Assembly (NCBI RefSeq): GCF_002157225.2
Contig: NZ_CP020038.1
Location: forward strand, 5,796,501 to 5,860,500
Direction of reading: 5' to 3'
Origin: Agarilytica rhodophyticola
Lineage (GTDB): Bacteria > Pseudomonadota > Gammaproteobacteria > Pseudomonadales > Cellvibrionaceae
Length of the DNA stretch: 64,000 nucleotides
The position numbers and the translations under genes were made by a program. Below the pieces are notes generated by a model that saw only the letters and a list, made by a program, of their open reading frames with translations, searched no databases and was not told the DNA's origin. Below, piece by piece: positions 44,385-53,922 of the stretch (within the stretch, counting starts at the first letter, position 1; every line of letters begins with the position of its first letter).

Positions 44385-44450
44385 AATATTTAAGTGATCG
44401 CAACGTACGTCTCTTTCCATAGAATATAGGGCATAGAGAGCCGTATCCAA

Positions 44451-44907
44451 CTAAGCCTTAACTAATCGCAAGTCGCTATTCACTTTCCATTAGTAGTTGC
44501 TAACATTTATCGTTCTATAATTCATTATATAGTCGCCGCTATCATTAATATATATAGGACACCTCTATTAATTAACAGTTTACGACTTTACTAATAAATC
44601 GCGAACGCGGGCAAAACAAGCACAACGGTTATGAACAGCTTCTAAGTATATAATAATGCTGCTGGCTTTAGAGTATGTTAACAGGCCTTAGAGTAACTAG
44701 TGTGAAGTTAATAAAAACATAGAAAAGCAGAAAAATAGAAAACAAAAACGAATAGAATACGTTCCCAGTAAGAAACAGTCAGTTTACACTGTGCCGGTTA
44801 TGATTAATTAAGTCTACAAAGAAGAAATAGTATGTATTTCTTCTTTGCGAGCAAGAAAATATTAACCGTCCTTTGTTAGTAATCTTTATTAGGCTAGTAA
44901 TCCTATA
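44451..44907. other. 457-bp gene-free region
   Basis: AT-rich sequence between the kinase start and the allantoate amidohydrolase end. I see no gene, terminator or recognisable operator in it; short poly-A runs dominate. Confidence 0.5.
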
Positions 44908-46176
44908 TTAAGAATCAGAACAATAAAATTTTTCAAATTTCATTATCATATCTAAAAATACATCTAGAGCAACTGCTACATCCGCCTCGGTGATAGCTTC
45001 AGCTGGATGATGACTTATACCACCTTTACATCGCACAAATAGCATTGCCATAGGATATATACCGGAAAAAACCATAGCATCATGGCCTGCTCCACTCATC
45101 ATAGAAAGAGGTTTTAAGCCATAGTCAGCAATAGATGCAGCGGTCAGTTGTTGTAGCCAATCGGCGCACTCCACAGCTGGTGCATTGTGGATCTCTTGGT
45201 AGGAAAAGTTAATATCTCGATCGTGGCATAGCTGTTCGATATATTCAAAAATAGACTTCACCGCGGCATCACGATCCGAATCCTTGCCACTGCGAATATC
45301 CAGAGAGAACTGACATTTACCAGCAATTACATTAACTGAGCCAGGGGAACATTCCAACTTACCCACAGTAGCAACGACATTCGAATTCTTAGCTACATCT
45401 TCAATTTGAGCAATACACAAAGCGGCAGTAACCATGGCATCTCGACGCATATTCATAGGCACAGTGCCTGCATGCCCAGCCATACCTTCAAGAGTAAAGT
45501 TAAAGCGTCGAGCCCCTGCGATAGAAGTAACAACGCCAACAGCTAAGTCTTCTTGCTCAAGTATTGGGCCTTGCTCAATATGTAACTCAAGATAAGCTGC
45601 GACTTTGTCGCCACTACGATTAGCCGTGGAGACTTTCTCAGGTTTAAGACCAAAGCTCTCCATTGCTTGCGAGAGGCTCATCCCTTCTTTATCTTGCAGC
45701 GCAAACCAGGAGTCTTGCCACTGTCCAGCCACTGCACGGCTACCTAGCAAGGTAGTGCCAAAACGCGTCCCCTCTTCATCACCGAACCCAACAACGTCGA
45801 TATGAAAAGGTAATTGAACATTATTCCTGTGAAGAGCATCAACCACCTCTATTGCCGCGACTACGCCTAATATACCGTCGTATTTTCCAGCATTTGGAAC
45901 AGTGTCTAAGTGAGAACCTAAAATAATAGAACTGGCATCTTCATTTGCTGAAGCATAACGTCCCCAGCAGTTGCCGGCACCGTCTATCCAACTTTTCATA
46001 CCGGCTTCTTGCATCCACTGTTGAGTTGTGGCGTTACATTGCTGATGCTCTTGTGTGAGATAAGTACGGCAAATACCTGTGCTCATTGAGCTATACTGCG
46101 CTAATTGCTCACAACGTTGCATCACCCTAGCAGCTCCGGGAATGTGCTTATCGCCATTCAAATCAAACATACTCAC
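44908..46176 (-). CDS. allC: Allantoate amidohydrolase (AllC-like, M20 family)
   Basis: A ~422-residue dimetal amidohydrolase. The start is placed at the GTG at 46176: GAGG sits 8 bases upstream, within the end of the previous gene, and the first downstream Met is 2 codons later (46170). A longer ATG form to 46200 lacks a ribosome site. Zinc-site blocks: ILGSHLDTVPNAGKYDGILG, GFGDEEGTRFGTTLLGSRAV, YLELHIEQGPILEQ, AGHAGTVPMNMRRDAM, then MSGAGHDAMVFSGI and GGISHHPAEAI. This is the AllC/N-carbamoyl-amino-acid hydrolase branch. Allantoate is converted to (S)-ureidoglycine plus NH3 and CO2, and the neighbours favour that role over N-carbamoyl hydrolysis. Confidence 0.85.
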   Translation of the reverse strand: MSMFDLNGDKHIPGAARVMQRCEQLAQYSSMSTGICRTYLTQEHQQCNATTQQWMQEAGMKSWIDGAGNCWGRYASANEDASSIILGSHLDTVPNAGKYDGILGVVAAIEVVDALHRNNVQLPFHIDVVGFGDEEGTRFGTTLLGSRAVAGQWQDSWFALQDKEGMSLSQAMESFGLKPEKVSTANRSGDKVAAYLELHIEQGPILEQEDLAVGVVTSIAGARRFNFTLEGMAGHAGTVPMNMRRDAMVTAALCIAQIEDVAKNSNVVATVGKLECSPGSVNVIAGKCQFSLDIRSGKDSDRDAAVKSIFEYIEQLCHDRDINFSYQEIHNAPAVECADWLQQLTAASIADYGLKPLSMMSGAGHDAMVFSGIYPMAMLFVRCKGGISHHPAEAITEADVAVALDVFLDMIMKFEKFYCSDS

Positions 46177-46180
46177 TATT

Positions 46181-47200
46181 TCAACCTCGGCTATAAACAT
46201 CGAGTTTTTGCAGGTATTGCGCCTTTTGATCCGCTGTCAAAAAACTCGCTTCAAAGCTATTTTTAGCTAGTACTAAAGCTTGGGGTTTCGTTAAGTTTAA
46301 GGCTTCATGTAGCGCCATATAATTTTCGTTGAGGAAACCTCGAAAATAGCTAGGATCATCAGAATTTACAGTAACTTTTACCCCCTCCTCCAGTAATTCA
46401 AGAATATTATGCTCTGTCATCGAGTCAAAAACACATAAACAAACATTGGATAGTGGACAGACAGTTAGAGGGATATTTTCCTTTTTAAGGTATTGTAAGA
46501 GCGTTGCATCCTCAACACATCTGACTCCGTGATCAATACGTTGCACTTTGAGTTTTTTCAACGCACTCCAGATATAATCTGCTGGTCCCTCTTCCCCGGC
46601 ATGAGCAATGGCTAGATACCCTTGCTCTCTTGCTACACGATATAACTTTTCGAATTTTTCAGGTGGATTTCCATTTTCTGAGCTGGCCAAGCCAATGGCT
46701 ACAAAATCATCGCGAAAGGGTTCGGCTTGCGTTAGTGTTTCAATTGCCTCTTGCTCACTTAAATGGCGTAGTAAACTTAAAATTAAAAGTACAGATTGTC
46801 CCCAACCTTGTTCGGCTTCTTTGATGGCTTTTTTAAACCCGGCCATCACAGTGGCAAAGCTAACACCATTAGGAAAGTAGGTTTGAGGCTCTACCATAAT
46901 TTCGCAGTGAACAATATTTTGCTCCCGACATTTAAGTAGATAATCCATCATTAAGTGGTAGAAGTCCTCTTCGTCTTTTAGCACCGAAGCGCCCAGATAA
47001 TAAAGGTCTAGAAAACTTTGTAAATCGACAAAATTATATGCGGCTTCGACCTCTTCAGTAGTCTTGTAATCTAACTTGACATTATTTTTCTCAGCAAGAG
47101 CGAGTAAACGGTGAGCTTGTAAGCTACCATCAATATGTAAATGCAACTCCGCTTTAGGGAGCCCACTTACCCAGGCATTGAAATCACTATTGTCACTCAT
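46181..47200 (-). CDS. Adenine deaminase-type member of the adenosine deaminase family
   Basis: A 339-residue cytoplasmic amidohydrolase. Metal and substrate motifs: KAELHLHIDGSL (HxH), AIAHAGEEGPADYIW, RIDHGVRCVED, TVCPLSNVCLCVF and VNSDDPSYFRGFLNEN. The SSENG, HAGEEGP and PSYF..NEN blocks match the 6-aminopurine (adenine) deaminase subgroup seen in Pseudomonas rather than true adenosine deaminase. It would convert adenine to hypoxanthine, feeding purine breakdown. It is separated by 8 bp from the aminotransferase gene and 4 bp from the AllC-like gene, in one leftward operon. Exclusive use of adenosine cannot be ruled out by sequence alone. Confidence 0.87.
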   Translation of the reverse strand: MSDNSDFNAWVSGLPKAELHLHIDGSLQAHRLLALAEKNNVKLDYKTTEEVEAAYNFVDLQSFLDLYYLGASVLKDEEDFYHLMMDYLLKCREQNIVHCEIMVEPQTYFPNGVSFATVMAGFKKAIKEAEQGWGQSVLLILSLLRHLSEQEAIETLTQAEPFRDDFVAIGLASSENGNPPEKFEKLYRVAREQGYLAIAHAGEEGPADYIWSALKKLKVQRIDHGVRCVEDATLLQYLKKENIPLTVCPLSNVCLCVFDSMTEHNILELLEEGVKVTVNSDDPSYFRGFLNENYMALHEALNLTKPQALVLAKNSFEASFLTADQKAQYLQKLDVYSRG

Positions 47201-47208
47201 ATTGTTCG

Positions 47209-48435
47209 CTACCCCATCATTGCAAGTGCCGCTTTAACAGCTTCACCGGCAGGCACTTTAAAACCTTGTATGGTTAGCGATTGTTCTAAACACGCAAGGG
47301 TTTGCAATACTGCATCTTTTCTAGCGTTATATCCCATCGTGCCAATACGCCAAATTACACCATGCAGAGCGCCGAAAGAAGTACCTATTTCGATACCGAA
47401 ATCCATCAACATTTGCTGGCGAATTTTTTCACCATTCACACCTTCAGGAATATAAACGCCAACAACATTATTCATTCTATATTGCTGATTGCCAAACAGG
47501 CGTAAGCCCATTGCTTCAAGGCCAGCAGCCATGGCATCGCCCTGTACTTTATGGCGGGCAACTGCGTTGTCGACGCCCTCCTCTAATAATATTCGCGCGC
47601 ATTCACGAGCACCGAACAACATACTGGCAGCTTCAGTATGGTGATTGAGGCGCTCTTCACTCCAATAATCCATAATCATGGCCAGATCAAAATAATTAGA
47701 GCGAATACGCTCACCACTGGCATCGATATGTTTGTCTGAACGTATACCCGCTTCGATATGGCGTCTGGTATTAATAACAGCAACGGCCTCTTCGTTTAAT
47801 GTAATAGGTGCACTACCCGAGGGACCGCAGAGACACTTTTGTAAGCCTGCAGAAACTACAGAAATTCCCCATTCATCTGTGCGAAAATCATTACCAGCAA
47901 TAGAAGCAGTGGCATCACAGTAACTCAAGACGCCTTTTTCTTGGCAAATTTTTCCGATTTCATCAAGAGGCTGACACATAGTTGTAGACGTATCTCCTTG
48001 CACTAGTGCCACTAATTTTGGTTGTACTTTATCAATCGCTTTCGCAACCTGCTCAGGCTGAACAACCTCTCCCCATTCGATATCTATTGTATGTACTTGG
48101 GCACCACAACGTTCAGAAATTTCTTTTAAAAGTAAGCCGAAGCGCCCGAAAACGGGAATTAGAACTTTATCGCCAGGATTTAATAATGATACTAGCGCAG
48201 CTTCAATACCACCTCGCGAAGTACTATCGACAATAAAAGTCCATTGATTTTCTGTTTTAAACACGCCGCGATACAAGGCCATTGTTTCGTTCATACATTG
48301 TGTCATCGACGGATCAAATTGACCGACCAGCTGATGCGACATAGCCTGCAGAACACGGGGATCGCAAGTAATAGGGCCCGGCCCCATCAGCAGTCTTGCA
48401 GGTGGAACGAAAGCTTTATTAATTAAATCTGACAT
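47209..48435 (-). CDS. pucG: PLP aminotransferase, probable (S)-ureidoglycine:glyoxylate aminotransferase
   Basis: A 408-residue class V aminotransferase. PARLLMGPGPITCDPRVLQA marks the alanine/serine-glyoxylate aminotransferase branch. The PLP lysine lies in GLQKCLCGPSG, with a conserved DATAS (Asp binding the pyridine nitrogen) and STSRGGIEAALVSLL. PucG converts ureidoglycine plus glyoxylate to oxalurate plus glycine. The location next to allantoate amidohydrolase and near an AtzG/AtzE pair and a GGT-fold amidohydrolase makes this role more likely than alanine- or serine-glyoxylate transamination, which the same fold can also perform. Confidence 0.8.
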   Translation of the reverse strand: MSDLINKAFVPPARLLMGPGPITCDPRVLQAMSHQLVGQFDPSMTQCMNETMALYRGVFKTENQWTFIVDSTSRGGIEAALVSLLNPGDKVLIPVFGRFGLLLKEISERCGAQVHTIDIEWGEVVQPEQVAKAIDKVQPKLVALVQGDTSTTMCQPLDEIGKICQEKGVLSYCDATASIAGNDFRTDEWGISVVSAGLQKCLCGPSGSAPITLNEEAVAVINTRRHIEAGIRSDKHIDASGERIRSNYFDLAMIMDYWSEERLNHHTEAASMLFGARECARILLEEGVDNAVARHKVQGDAMAAGLEAMGLRLFGNQQYRMNNVVGVYIPEGVNGEKIRQQMLMDFGIEIGTSFGALHGVIWRIGTMGYNARKDAVLQTLACLEQSLTIQGFKVPAGEAVKAALAMMG

Positions 48436-48462
48436 ACTATTTGGCCTTCATTTATTTAAAAG

Positions 48463-49278
48463 TTACGAGAAAAATGATTGGTAGATCATACGTGAAGCAC
48501 TGATCGCTAAAAATACGGCAAAAACCCGCTTTAACTTAGCGCTATCTAAGGATGAGCCAATTTTCACCCCTAGAGGCGCAGTCAATATAGTTAACGGAAC
48601 GATTAAAGCAAAACCATAAATATTGGCAAAGCCAATAGTTCCTGCTGGGGCATCCGTTGGAGTACTTGCCAAAGTCAACATTAACAAAGCACCTGGAGCG
48701 GCAATAACTAAACCAAATACAGCTGCAGTTCCAACAGCCCGATGAGCAGCTGTATTGAAAGCACTTAATAAGGGAACGCCCAAAGTACCACCGCCAATTC
48801 CCATCACTACTGATATCGCGCCAACAATACTAGCAAATATTGCCTGCACAATATTGTTAGGCATTTTTTCTTGCATAGGCGCAGCTGATGCCCGAAACAA
48901 CATATTGGCCGCAACTAATAAAGCGACACAGCCAAAAACTGCACTGGCAACCCCTCCCCCTGCACGAGTCGCGAAAATACTGCCCGCTACCACGCCGAGA
49001 ATAATAAAAGGAGACCAAAGCTTAATAATATCAAGGTCAATATTACCGCGCTGATGATGGGCGCGAATAGACGAAATACTGGTTGGAATAATAGTCAATA
49101 ATGATGTTCCAGTAGCAATCGACATTGCGGTATCGGCATTAATACCCAAGCCTTGGAAGATAAAATACAATACTGGAACGATAACAATACCACCACCAAC
49201 ACCCAATAAGCCCGCTAAAATACCAGCCACTACGCCAGTAAATAGTAAAGCCAAAACAATCGGCAACCATTCAATCAT
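48463..49278 (-). CDS. TauE/SafE-family membrane permease
   Basis: A 271-residue permease with about 8 helices. The ATG at 49278 is preferred over 49326 because AGGA lies 6 bases upstream and MIEWLPIVLALLF begins the first helix. GGGIVIVPVLYF and MGIGGGTLGVPLLSAFNTA are the two GxGGG signatures typical of the family. Known members export sulfite, sulfoacetate or other small anions, and some import. It is encoded in the purine operon between the GGT-like enzyme and the PucG-like aminotransferase, so it may move a purine breakdown anion such as oxalurate, oxamate or oxalate. That link is context only. Confidence 0.88.
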   Translation of the reverse strand: MIEWLPIVLALLFTGVVAGILAGLLGVGGGIVIVPVLYFIFQGLGINADTAMSIATGTSLLTIIPTSISSIRAHHQRGNIDLDIIKLWSPFIILGVVAGSIFATRAGGGVASAVFGCVALLVAANMLFRASAAPMQEKMPNNIVQAIFASIVGAISVVMGIGGGTLGVPLLSAFNTAAHRAVGTAAVFGLVIAAPGALLMLTLASTPTDAPAGTIGFANIYGFALIVPLTILTAPLGVKIGSSLDSAKLKRVFAVFLAISASRMIYQSFFS

Positions 49279-49504
49279 AAATATCCTAACTCTTAAAAAT
49301 ATGCCTCTTGTACGGGCATTAAACAAATTAACAACATATGCCCTAGCACAGGCTTATGGACAAAATACAAGCCAAACAAGACTTGCTTACAGGTGGCTAT
49401 AAGCCCCATTCGAGAAACAAAAGCGCCAGCATATCCACACATTTGCGCCAGTATTTTTGATTCGACTCGCTGAAAAGTTTCAGGATGCATTTTTCAGCGG
49501 AAAA

Positions 49505-51115
49505 CTAAAGAGCAACTAAGCCTGCGCCATCGCTGCGAGGATCACATACAGATTCCAATTCCCCCCCAGACTCAATAATCGCCCCAGCGTGGCCCATCAA
49601 CTCATTTTTTGCCGTCACAACTGAGATTTTATGACCTCGCTTTTCCAATTGCTCGCCTAGCTCATCGTAGATATCCTGCTCCATTTTTAAATCAGAATTT
49701 TGGTCACCCCAAGTGCGTCCCAAGAGCCATCGCCCTCGACTAACCGCATCTTGTAGACTCATGTTTTGATAAAACTTACGGGCAAATAATGCAGCTTGTG
49801 TCTGAGGCTGTCCTTCACCTCCCATCGTGCCGTAAACCACCCGACGACCGTCTTTTAACTGTGCAAATGCAGGATTAAGTGTATGGAACGGCTTAACACG
49901 AGCACCTAATGCATTGTGATGTTGCACGTCCAAGCTAAAACTGCTGCCGCGATTATTCCAAACAATACCAGTATCAGGAATCACAATAGCGGAGCCAAAC
50001 TCCCAATACACACTCTGAATAAAGCTAACCATCACACCATTTTGGTCTGTACACCCCATCCAAACCGTATCACCAGGTTCAGCTTTATAAGGCCAGGGCT
50101 GAGCTTGCTTTCCAATATTTGCAACAAGAGATTTTATATTGTCAGAAGTTAAGTAACTCTCAACGGGGGTGGTAATTCTATTGGGGTCACCCACAACTTT
50201 ATCGCGTATTTTAAAAGCTTCTTTGGTTGCTTCTATAAGGTAGTGAATATGCTCCGCTTCACTGAAGCCTTCTTTCTGAAGCTGGTCATAGAGTGCAAGA
50301 ATGATAAGCGATGCTAAACCCTGCGTTGGAGGCGGCATGTTATATAGCTCACCACAACTCAATTTAACAGATAAGGGATTCACAACTTTTGCTGAGTAGT
50401 CATTAATATCTTCTAGAGTAATTGGGCTACCAGCGTCTTCTAAACCTTTAGCAATTTTTGTCGCTAAATCACCTCGATAAAAATCATCTAAGCCTGCATG
50501 TATCATTTGTTCAAACACACCAGCTAATGCAGGATTTTTTAACTTTGTTCCAGCTAATAAAGGCTTATTATCATGACTAAAAGCAGATATATACGGCGCA
50601 AACATAGGGTCTGTACTTACAATAGTGTCTGCCTCTAATACCGATATTTCTGACAAACACTTGCGACTGGCAGCCTCTAGACTTTCCGTAACCTCAATAC
50701 CGTCTATTGCTAATTGCTTTGCCGGGGTTAGCAACTCACTAAGTGATCGACTTTTATATCCTAGTACCTGCTCCATACTATTGCGCGCTACCTGCCAGCC
50801 GCTTATGGTGCCAGCAAGTGTAATACACGCATCCGCACCACGTGAAGGAATTGCTGTAAGTTGGCGGGACAAATAATTTTTAATACTTGCCTTACTGGCG
50901 GAAAAACCACTGGCATCAATCGCTAAAGGCACTTCGCCAGGTTTCTGTATCAACCAAAAGCCATCTCCCCCAATACTGTTCATATGGGGGTAAACAACGG
51001 TGATAGCGGCAGCAGCGGCTACCATGGCATCCACCGCATTACAGCCATCTTTTAATAAGTCTAAACCTATTTGCGCCGCTTTATAATGGGGCGCAGTAAA
51101 TGCAACTTGATTCAA
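49505..51115 (-). CDS. hpxW: GGT-fold amidohydrolase, probable oxamate amidohydrolase (HpxW-like)
   Basis: A 536-residue Ntn hydrolase of the gamma-glutamyltransferase family, with no signal peptide, so cytoplasmic (periplasmic GGT carry one). Early GCNAVDAMVAAAAAITVVYP and NSIGGDGFWL are family blocks. The autocleavage site lies in GDTVWMGCTDQNGVMVSFIQ with T350 as likely new N-terminal nucleophile, followed by FGSAIVIPDTGIVWNNRGSS and ALGARVKPFHTLNPAF. A canonical TTHxSVVD is degenerate here. In Klebsiella, HpxW of this fold cleaves oxamate to oxalate and NH3 as part of purine use, next to HpxX/HpxY, which also have counterparts in this window. A true glutathione hydrolase is the alternative. 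Confidence 0.8.
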   Translation of the reverse strand: MNQVAFTAPHYKAAQIGLDLLKDGCNAVDAMVAAAAAITVVYPHMNSIGGDGFWLIQKPGEVPLAIDASGFSASKASIKNYLSRQLTAIPSRGADACITLAGTISGWQVARNSMEQVLGYKSRSLSELLTPAKQLAIDGIEVTESLEAASRKCLSEISVLEADTIVSTDPMFAPYISAFSHDNKPLLAGTKLKNPALAGVFEQMIHAGLDDFYRGDLATKIAKGLEDAGSPITLEDINDYSAKVVNPLSVKLSCGELYNMPPPTQGLASLIILALYDQLQKEGFSEAEHIHYLIEATKEAFKIRDKVVGDPNRITTPVESYLTSDNIKSLVANIGKQAQPWPYKAEPGDTVWMGCTDQNGVMVSFIQSVYWEFGSAIVIPDTGIVWNNRGSSFSLDVQHHNALGARVKPFHTLNPAFAQLKDGRRVVYGTMGGEGQPQTQAALFARKFYQNMSLQDAVSRGRWLLGRTWGDQNSDLKMEQDIYDELGEQLEKRGHKISVVTAKNELMGHAGAIIESGGELESVCDPRSDGAGLVAL

Positions 51116-51194
51116 AAGATAGTTTCCTTATTGTTGTTATGACGCACCATAGTGTAAGTAAAAAATTGCCTTCTTAAATTAGTGTGAACAGGCC

Positions 51195-52622
51195 CTAGCC
51201 ACATAGCCCATATTTACTGCAAATAAAGCCATGCTTAACAGGTTTAACCCCTTGCAAGCTCTTCATTTCTTTATTCTTAAAGCCCTGCTCAAATTTCTGA
51301 ATACGCTTGGCATATCTTTTTAATAGACGAGTTTTCGTTTTCTCATCCATATACCCATATTGCAGCGAATTTCGACTTAGTTTTTTTACTTCGGCCCAAG
51401 ATAAATTAAATTCTTTCACTGCCACGAAGAATTCATCCGTGATATTTGAATCAAACATTCCGCGATCGTCGGTTGAAAGAGCAACAGGAACTTCTAGGCG
51501 CAAAAACTCCGGGAAGGAGTGCTGGCTATAATCAGAAACGTACTCCAATAGTAAATTACTTACTAAATTTACTTCGACCAAATAAGGGCCATGGCGCATT
51601 AATAAGAAGGTGTCAGGATCACTCAATAAATTCACACCATGCCCCACTCGATTCGCACCCAGCAACAAAGTATCACGTATATGCTGGTTAGGTTCGTCGA
51701 CTTCTCCGGCATGCATGGATAATTCTATATCGGGATAAGAGTGTCTTAGTTTGCGTAGTGTTGGAAGAAAGCGTAACGGGTAACCTTTATCATTGTCTTC
51801 ACGTCCAACTAGATCCAAGGCAACATACATATCTCGGTTTTGATCAAGAAACTTGTATGCCTCAACAAGATTCTTTTCTGCATCTGGGGTAAAACGTAGA
51901 AGTGCCCAGTGAAAACGTACCTCAACACCACTATCAATAGCATCCTTTTTCTTTAAACGTTGCTTGTAGTAAGCCAACACTTCTTCTGCTTTCAAAAAAC
52001 TCCCATCAGGTCTAACACCAGTGGGAGACATATCTATTTCTAAATAAGATAAGCCTTCATTACCAAAGGCGACCATATTTCTTACCAGTATCTCTGCTTG
52101 GATATGGTGGTTAACAAATAAATCATTAAGTCGCTGCCAATGAGTTTGAAAGAACTCATCGCGGCCTTCATATGATTTATCTAATTTCAAGCTGTTAAGC
52201 CACCCTTGCTTTTGCTCTGGGTTTAAGTCTTTTAGTTTGGTATATTCTTTTTTCTCACAACTGCTCAATTTATCGTAGTTCGATTGCTGCAGATTGACGA
52301 ATAGAAGCAAGTAAGGCGCACCGCCGAACTCATTACTGCCATAGGGCCGACAATTTAGTATTTGTGTTTTTGTATAGTATGTAAAACCTCGAGATTCCTG
52401 AGCTATTGCCAGTTCATACCACCAACGGGGAAACCCGGCACCACTGAGATGATTATGTAAATCACCCCCTTTAGGCATAGCGTATAGAAACTTATACAAC
52501 TGTTCATCTGTCGCCTTGCTTTTAAAGTCTTCGAACCATTTATCTACTTGACTATATGCGTTCAAGGAAAAAGCTTGAGTGCATATAATGAATAACCCCA
52601 TTTGTAGTGCTCTTGTCAGCAT
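51195..52622 (-). CDS. Secreted adenosine deaminase-family protein (ADGF/CECR1-like)
   Basis: A 475-residue protein with a signal peptide (residues 1-24, after NAYS). Zinc-binding and catalytic motifs of the adenosine deaminase fold are intact: GGDLHNHLSGAGF, LSMHAGEVDE, NRVGHGVNLL and VALSTDDRGMFDS. This arrangement with an N-terminal extension and a secretion signal matches the extracellular ADGF type. It would deaminate adenosine outside the inner membrane. It is the first gene of the leftward purine operon and is 79 bp upstream of the GGT-like gene. Cysteines at the C-terminus (FICSKYGLCG) could pair in the periplasm. It differs from the cytoplasmic adenine deaminase at 46181. Confidence 0.87.
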   Translation of the reverse strand: MLTRALQMGLFIICTQAFSLNAYSQVDKWFEDFKSKATDEQLYKFLYAMPKGGDLHNHLSGAGFPRWWYELAIAQESRGFTYYTKTQILNCRPYGSNEFGGAPYLLLFVNLQQSNYDKLSSCEKKEYTKLKDLNPEQKQGWLNSLKLDKSYEGRDEFFQTHWQRLNDLFVNHHIQAEILVRNMVAFGNEGLSYLEIDMSPTGVRPDGSFLKAEEVLAYYKQRLKKKDAIDSGVEVRFHWALLRFTPDAEKNLVEAYKFLDQNRDMYVALDLVGREDNDKGYPLRFLPTLRKLRHSYPDIELSMHAGEVDEPNQHIRDTLLLGANRVGHGVNLLSDPDTFLLMRHGPYLVEVNLVSNLLLEYVSDYSQHSFPEFLRLEVPVALSTDDRGMFDSNITDEFFVAVKEFNLSWAEVKKLSRNSLQYGYMDEKTKTRLLKRYAKRIQKFEQGFKNKEMKSLQGVKPVKHGFICSKYGLCG

Positions 52623-52987
52623 AACAAAAATAACCTGTGCTAAAGTTTAGTGGTCATCAGCTAACCAACATTAACTGATCCGATTTATTGTCTTATTAGA
52701 CCTGACAAAAAATATCAGCGCAAATACCCAATATATAAAGTGAGCATACAGGCTCTAGGCAGTATGCATGCTGGCTTTGGGCAATTACCGGACGGCTTCA
52801 CGCCAGTCATTCAAGCTGCAATAATACCCCCTGTGGACATATATTTAGTTTCACAGGAGTGCCTATTAAACTACAAAACATGTCCAATAGGTCAACTATT
52901 ATAATATAATGTGCTTGTTTGCTGTCCAACAATACTGAAATTATCGAATCAAAGCTGCTACACCCTAAGAATTGGGAGAAATAATCT
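52623..52987. other. 365-bp divergent promoter region of the two purine operons
   Basis: No gene is supported. TGGACAT (52834-52840) and ATGTCCA (52880-52886) are inverted copies 39 bases apart and could form a regulator-binding pair. A purine-rich ribosome site GGGAGA lies before the GTG at 52988. No regulator gene is encoded nearby. Confidence 0.45.
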
Positions 52988-53902
52988 GTGTCAGACAACG
53001 ATTACCCCCGTGACCTTATTGGTTACGGTCGCCAAACGCCGTCATCTCCTTGGCCCAACGGCGCAAGAGTTGCCGTTCAGTTCGTTATCAACTACGAAGA
53101 AGGCGGTGAAAACAATGTTTTGCACGGTGACGAACATTCAGAAACATTCCTATCTGAAATTATAGGAGCCAAGCCCTATCCCGCGCGTCATATGAGCATG
53201 GAGTCGCTCTATGAGTACGGTAGTCGAGCCGGATTTTGGCGTTTACACCGGCTATTTAACCGTTATCGGCTCCCCGTTACCGTATATGGGGTAGCAATGG
53301 CAATGGCGCGAAACCCAGATGCCGTAGCAGCAATGAAAGAGTCTAATTGGGAAATAGCAAGTCATGCTTATCGCTGGATAGACCACCAATTCATGACCAA
53401 AGAAACCGAACGTGAACACATCAAAAAAGCTATTGCAATTCATAAAGAGATAACGGGCGAAAGGCCACTTGGATGGTACACCGGTCGAGATAGCCCAAAT
53501 ACACGAGACCTTATCGTTGAAGCAGGTGGTTTTATGTATGACTCAGACAGTTATGCAGATGATCTCCCCTACTGGAATATGAATTATGAAAGCCCACACC
53601 TAATTATTCCCTATACTCTGGATACTAATGACATGCGCTTCGCCGCACCTCAGGGGTTTAATAGTGGCGAACAATTCCTAAGCTACCTGACGGACTGCTT
53701 TGATGTGCTTTATAATGAAGGAGAAACAGCGCCCAAAATGATGAATATCGGACTACACTGCAGGATTATCGGAAAGCCCGCGCGTTTAAAATCACTTGAG
53801 CGATTTATTGAACATATTCTTAAGCACGATAAAGTATGGATCTGTCGGCGTATTGACATCGCTAAGCATTGGCACCAAAACTTTTATCCCAACGCCCGCT
53901 AA
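52988..53902 (+). CDS. puuE: Allantoinase PuuE (polysaccharide-deacetylase-fold)
   Basis: A 304-residue protein of the PuuE-type allantoinase family, unrelated to the classical metallo-allantoinase. The start is GTG at 52988 with GGGAGA 7 bases upstream. Blocks: PRDLIGYGRQTPSSPWPNGA, VAVQFVINYEEGGENN, EYGSRAGFWRLHRLFNRYRL, EIASHAYRWIDHQFM, GWYTGRDSPNTRDLIVEAGG and YDSDSYADDLPYW, all family signatures. It opens the hydantoin ring of allantoin to allantoate, the substrate of the AllC-like enzyme in the divergent operon. It starts a rightward operon with cupin, DUF1330 and AtzG/AtzE genes. Confidence 0.9.
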   Translation: MSDNDYPRDLIGYGRQTPSSPWPNGARVAVQFVINYEEGGENNVLHGDEHSETFLSEIIGAKPYPARHMSMESLYEYGSRAGFWRLHRLFNRYRLPVTVYGVAMAMARNPDAVAAMKESNWEIASHAYRWIDHQFMTKETEREHIKKAIAIHKEITGERPLGWYTGRDSPNTRDLIVEAGGFMYDSDSYADDLPYWNMNYESPHLIIPYTLDTNDMRFAAPQGFNSGEQFLSYLTDCFDVLYNEGETAPKMMNIGLHCRIIGKPARLKSLERFIEHILKHDKVWICRRIDIAKHWHQNFYPNAR

Positions 53903-53922
53903 CTCTCATTGAATAAATATTT

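Noticed and set aside
49293-49490. 65-residue minus-strand frame between the GGT-like and TauE/SafE genes
   Set aside because: No ribosome site, no recognisable content, and its end overlaps the long version of the permease start; kept out for lack of support.
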